Assembly (NCBI RefSeq): GCF_016924835.1
Contig: NZ_CP070480.1
Coordinates: forward strand, 1-64,000
DNA from: Rothia sp. ZJ932
GTDB taxonomy: Bacteria; Actinomycetota; Actinomycetes; Actinomycetales; Micrococcaceae
Length of the DNA: 64,000 bases
Direction of reading: 5' to 3'
The translations under genes were made by a program, and so were the position numbers. The notes below the pieces were generated by a model, which ran no database searches, had not been told where the DNA came from, and saw only the letters and a program-made list of their open reading frames with translations. How positions within the stretch are numbered: the stretch's first letter is position 1; the number at the start of each line of letters is the position of its first letter. Shown here one piece after another: positions 61,933 to 64,000 of this stretch.

Positions 61933-64000
61933 ATGAAAGGCATGACGTTGGTCGAACACAATGGCGTTGAGAACAAGTGGTCAGACGAGTTGGAGTGGGT
62001 GAATCAGTATATTCTCCATTCCACTGAGGATGAGTTGTCGATGTTTTCGGCAGCTGATATTGAGCAGATGGCGGTGGCGCACCGCAAGCTGGCGGGTAGG
62101 CGTGAGCGCGGCCAGGCGGTAGTTGATGTTATTGATGTTGCTGGTGCTTCTACGGTGTTGCTGGCAACGGATGACATGAGCTTTTTGGTGAGCTCCGTGA
62201 CGGCGCAAATTGCGGCGAAGTATGGGGGTATTGCTACCCTGATTCACCCGACCTTCATTGTTCAGCGTGATGATGCGGGTAATTTGGTTGATCTTAAGGG
62301 CACGGGTTTGGCTCAGCCGGTGGCGTCCGGTGATACGGTCTCGCTGCCGAGTTTGAAGGTATCTGACGAGTCAGGACGCACGTTTGTTGAGTCGTGGATT
62401 GCTGTTCGTCTTACTTCTTTGGTTGAGGGTGAAGACCGTGCCCGCCTGATTGCTGAGATTGCTGAGATTCTTGATGATGTGAAGGTCGCTGCTGCTGACC
62501 GCGCGCAGATGGTGGAGCGCGTCCTTGCTATCGCTGATTCGATGGGGGAGCTGCAAGATATTACCCTGGGTGGTCCTGAACATTATTCGGGTTTTGTGAA
62601 TTCTGAGGATGACCCGGCGTCTCGTGTTGCCCCGGTGCAGGAATTCTTGCGGTGGCTGACGCGCGGTAACTTCTTGTTACTGGGCGTGAAGGCGCGTGAT
62701 CTTTCGGGTGATTCCTCTGCTGTGGTGTTGGAGGATCGCCCCGGTTCTGCTTTGGGTATTTTGCGGTATGACGCGGACGCCCCTGCTCGCCGTATTGAGC
62801 TGACGGGTACGGCGCTGAATAACGTGAAGACCCCGCATCCGCTGTATATTACGAAAGCTAATTCGCGTTCAACGGTGCATCGTCATGATTACCTTGATTA
62901 TATTGGCGTGCGCGATTTTGATTCTTCGGGCAAGGTTGTTGGCGAGTATGTGATTCTTGGTTTGTTCTCGATGCAGGCGTATGCGCTGCCGGCTGCTGAG
63001 ACTCCGCTGGTGCGTGAGCGTGTGGCGATTGTGCGTCGTCGCTTGGGCTTCCACCCCGGTTCGCATTCTGATAAGACTCTTTCGGGTATTATTGAGGATT
63101 TCCCGCGTTTGGAGCTTTTGCACTCGAACGTGGAGTCTTTGACGGAGATGTTCCGCGGCATCATGGGTCTTGAGGAGCGTCGCACTACCCGCTTGTTCCT
63201 GCGTCCTGATGCTTTTGGTCGTTTTGTGTCTGCTGTGGTGTTCTTGCCTCGCGACCGTTATAACACCGCGGTGCGTCAGCGTATCGAAGAGGTGTTCCGC
63301 AGCGAGTTTGACCTGCTCAATATTGATTTTGAGGTTCGCCTCTCGACCTCGTCGCTGGCGCGCTTGTATTTCCGTTTGCGTTTGACTGACCCCAATACGG
63401 TGCCGCAATTGGATGTTCAGGCAATCGAGAAGCGTCTACAGCAGACGGTTCGTTCGTGGGGTGAGGCTGCGGGTGCGGCGCTTGAAGAGGGCGGACGCGC
63501 TTTGGCGGCTGCGTGGGCTGAGGCTGTGCCGATGACCTACCGTGCTGACTATGAGGTTGCGGATGCGGTAGAGGACGTCGCAATTTTCGAGTCGCTGGAT
63601 GCTGATGCCGGGCGTCCTGCCGCTGTGCGTTTGGTGGAACATAACGGTGTGACTCGTTTGAAGACTTATCTTTCGAAGGCGCACACTCTAACCGAGTTGC
63701 TGCCGGTCATGCAGAATATGGGTCTGACGGTGCTGGATCAGAAGCCCTATGAGATTACTCCGGCTGATGGTCGTAACTTCTTGCTCTATGACTTTGGTGT
63801 GCAGCTGCCTGAGGGCGTTGAAGCGCAGGCAGTGCAGGATCTTTACGAGGACTCCCTGAATGCCTTTTTGAAGGGGCTGCGTGAGTCTGATTCACTGGAT
63901 CGCCTGTTGCTTGCCGAGCAGCTGTCGTGGCAGCAGGTAGCGATTTTGCGCGCCTACACTCACTACCTGATTCAGCTGGGACGCGGTTTCACTCCCCAGT
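61933..64000 (+). CDS. gdh: NAD-specific glutamate dehydrogenase, large type, 3' truncated by window
   Basis: Open frame of 689 codons running off the window end. It begins MKGMTLVEHNGVENKWSDEL at 61933 (an in-frame ATG at 61942 is also possible; AAAGG lies next to it). The N-terminal segments PVQEFLRWLTRGNFLLLGVK, FPRLELLHSNVESL and RRTTRLFLRPDAFGRFVSAVV then YNTAVRQRI match the 180-kDa class of NAD-GDH of actinobacteria and proteobacteria. These tetramers oxidise glutamate for catabolism. The catalytic domain lies beyond the window (about 900 further residues expected). Confidence 0.9.
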   Translation, partial: MKGMTLVEHNGVENKWSDELEWVNQYILHSTEDELSMFSAADIEQMAVAHRKLAGRRERGQAVVDVIDVAGASTVLLATDDMSFLVSSVTAQIAAKYGGIATLIHPTFIVQRDDAGNLVDLKGTGLAQPVASGDTVSLPSLKVSDESGRTFVESWIAVRLTSLVEGEDRARLIAEIAEILDDVKVAAADRAQMVERVLAIADSMGELQDITLGGPEHYSGFVNSEDDPASRVAPVQEFLRWLTRGNFLLLGVKARDLSGDSSAVVLEDRPGSALGILRYDADAPARRIELTGTALNNVKTPHPLYITKANSRSTVHRHDYLDYIGVRDFDSSGKVVGEYVILGLFSMQAYALPAAETPLVRERVAIVRRRLGFHPGSHSDKTLSGIIEDFPRLELLHSNVESLTEMFRGIMGLEERRTTRLFLRPDAFGRFVSAVVFLPRDRYNTAVRQRIEEVFRSEFDLLNIDFEVRLSTSSLARLYFRLRLTDPNTVPQLDVQAIEKRLQQTVRSWGEAAGAALEEGGRALAAAWAEAVPMTYRADYEVADAVEDVAIFESLDADAGRPAAVRLVEHNGVTRLKTYLSKAHTLTELLPVMQNMGLTVLDQKPYEITPADGRNFLLYDFGVQLPEGVEAQAVQDLYEDSLNAFLKGLRESDSLDRLLLAEQLSWQQVAILRAYTHYLIQLGRGFTPQ

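Noticed and set aside
62371-63684. Reverse-strand frames across the end of the window
   Set aside because: Shadows of the glutamate dehydrogenase gene, which is open through the whole stretch.
1-64000. CRISPR array, insertion sequence or prophage
   Set aside because: No regularly spaced repeats, transposase, integrase or phage structural genes were recognised in either strand.

Overview
This 64 kb window is the chromosome replication-origin region of a moderately GC-rich Gram-positive actinobacterium. The order dnaA-dnaN-recF-dciA(DUF721)-gyrB-gyrA-DUF3566-tRNA-Ile-DLW39-tRNA-Ala is the Micrococcales signature. The protein sequences and the oral or skin lifestyle genes (gluconate uptake, GltS, secreted protease, secreted GH16 enzyme, cholesterol oxidase) point to Micrococcaceae, most likely Rothia. 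The genus is an inference from recognition; no search was run.

Layout. 1-11.3 kb: oriC (DnaA boxes on both sides of dnaA) and the core replication and gyrase genes. 11.45-11.93 kb: tRNA-Ile, a 39-residue DLW-39 gene, tRNA-Ala and an orphan 5S rRNA gene. 12.1-17.1 kb: an ATPase and a MacAB-like export operon (lipoprotein, adaptor with peptidoglycan-binding domain, ABC ATPase, FtsX-type permease). 17.4-19.3 kb: PiT phosphate transporter with two small partners. 19.56-19.81 kb: a second, almost identical tRNA-Ala/5S cassette. 20-24.4 kb: GltS, a Lys/Ala-rich protein, cyclophilin and rhomboid protease. 24.48-24.69 kb: a gene-free cluster of DnaA boxes that shares sequence words with oriC. 24.8-33 kb: PepSY lipoprotein, tspO pseudogene, shikimate dehydrogenase and mycoredoxin (with a perfect parS site inside), CsbD, galactokinase, a TetR regulator, a biotin-synthase-like protein without its radical-SAM core, and small membrane proteins. 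33-36.3 kb: a Tat-signal protein, cholesterol oxidase and a trypsin-like protease. 36.5-42.3 kb: MarR regulator, paired fluoride channels, VanZ-like protein, amino-acid permease, secreted GH16 enzyme. 43.3-47.5 kb: ArgE, flavin reductase, gluconate kinase and permease. 47.8-57.3 kb: a cell-surface glycan locus in which two of the gtr-type genes are broken. 57.6-64 kb: MHS transporter, membrane protein, quinate/shikimate dehydrogenase and the start of the large NAD-dependent glutamate dehydrogenase, which is cut off by the window end.

The most unusual features are: the DnaA-box cluster at 24.5 kb carrying the same GTAATT-type motifs as oriC; two tRNA-Ala/5S rRNA cassettes in direct repeat about 7.9 kb apart with no 16S or 23S; a cholesterol oxidase that starts at its mature N-terminus next to a Tat-signal-bearing partner; a BATS-domain protein with a Cys/Gly tail and no radical-SAM domain; three families of dispersed palindromic repeats; and a strongly over-represented word GGACGCG. 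No CRISPR array, insertion sequence or prophage was seen.
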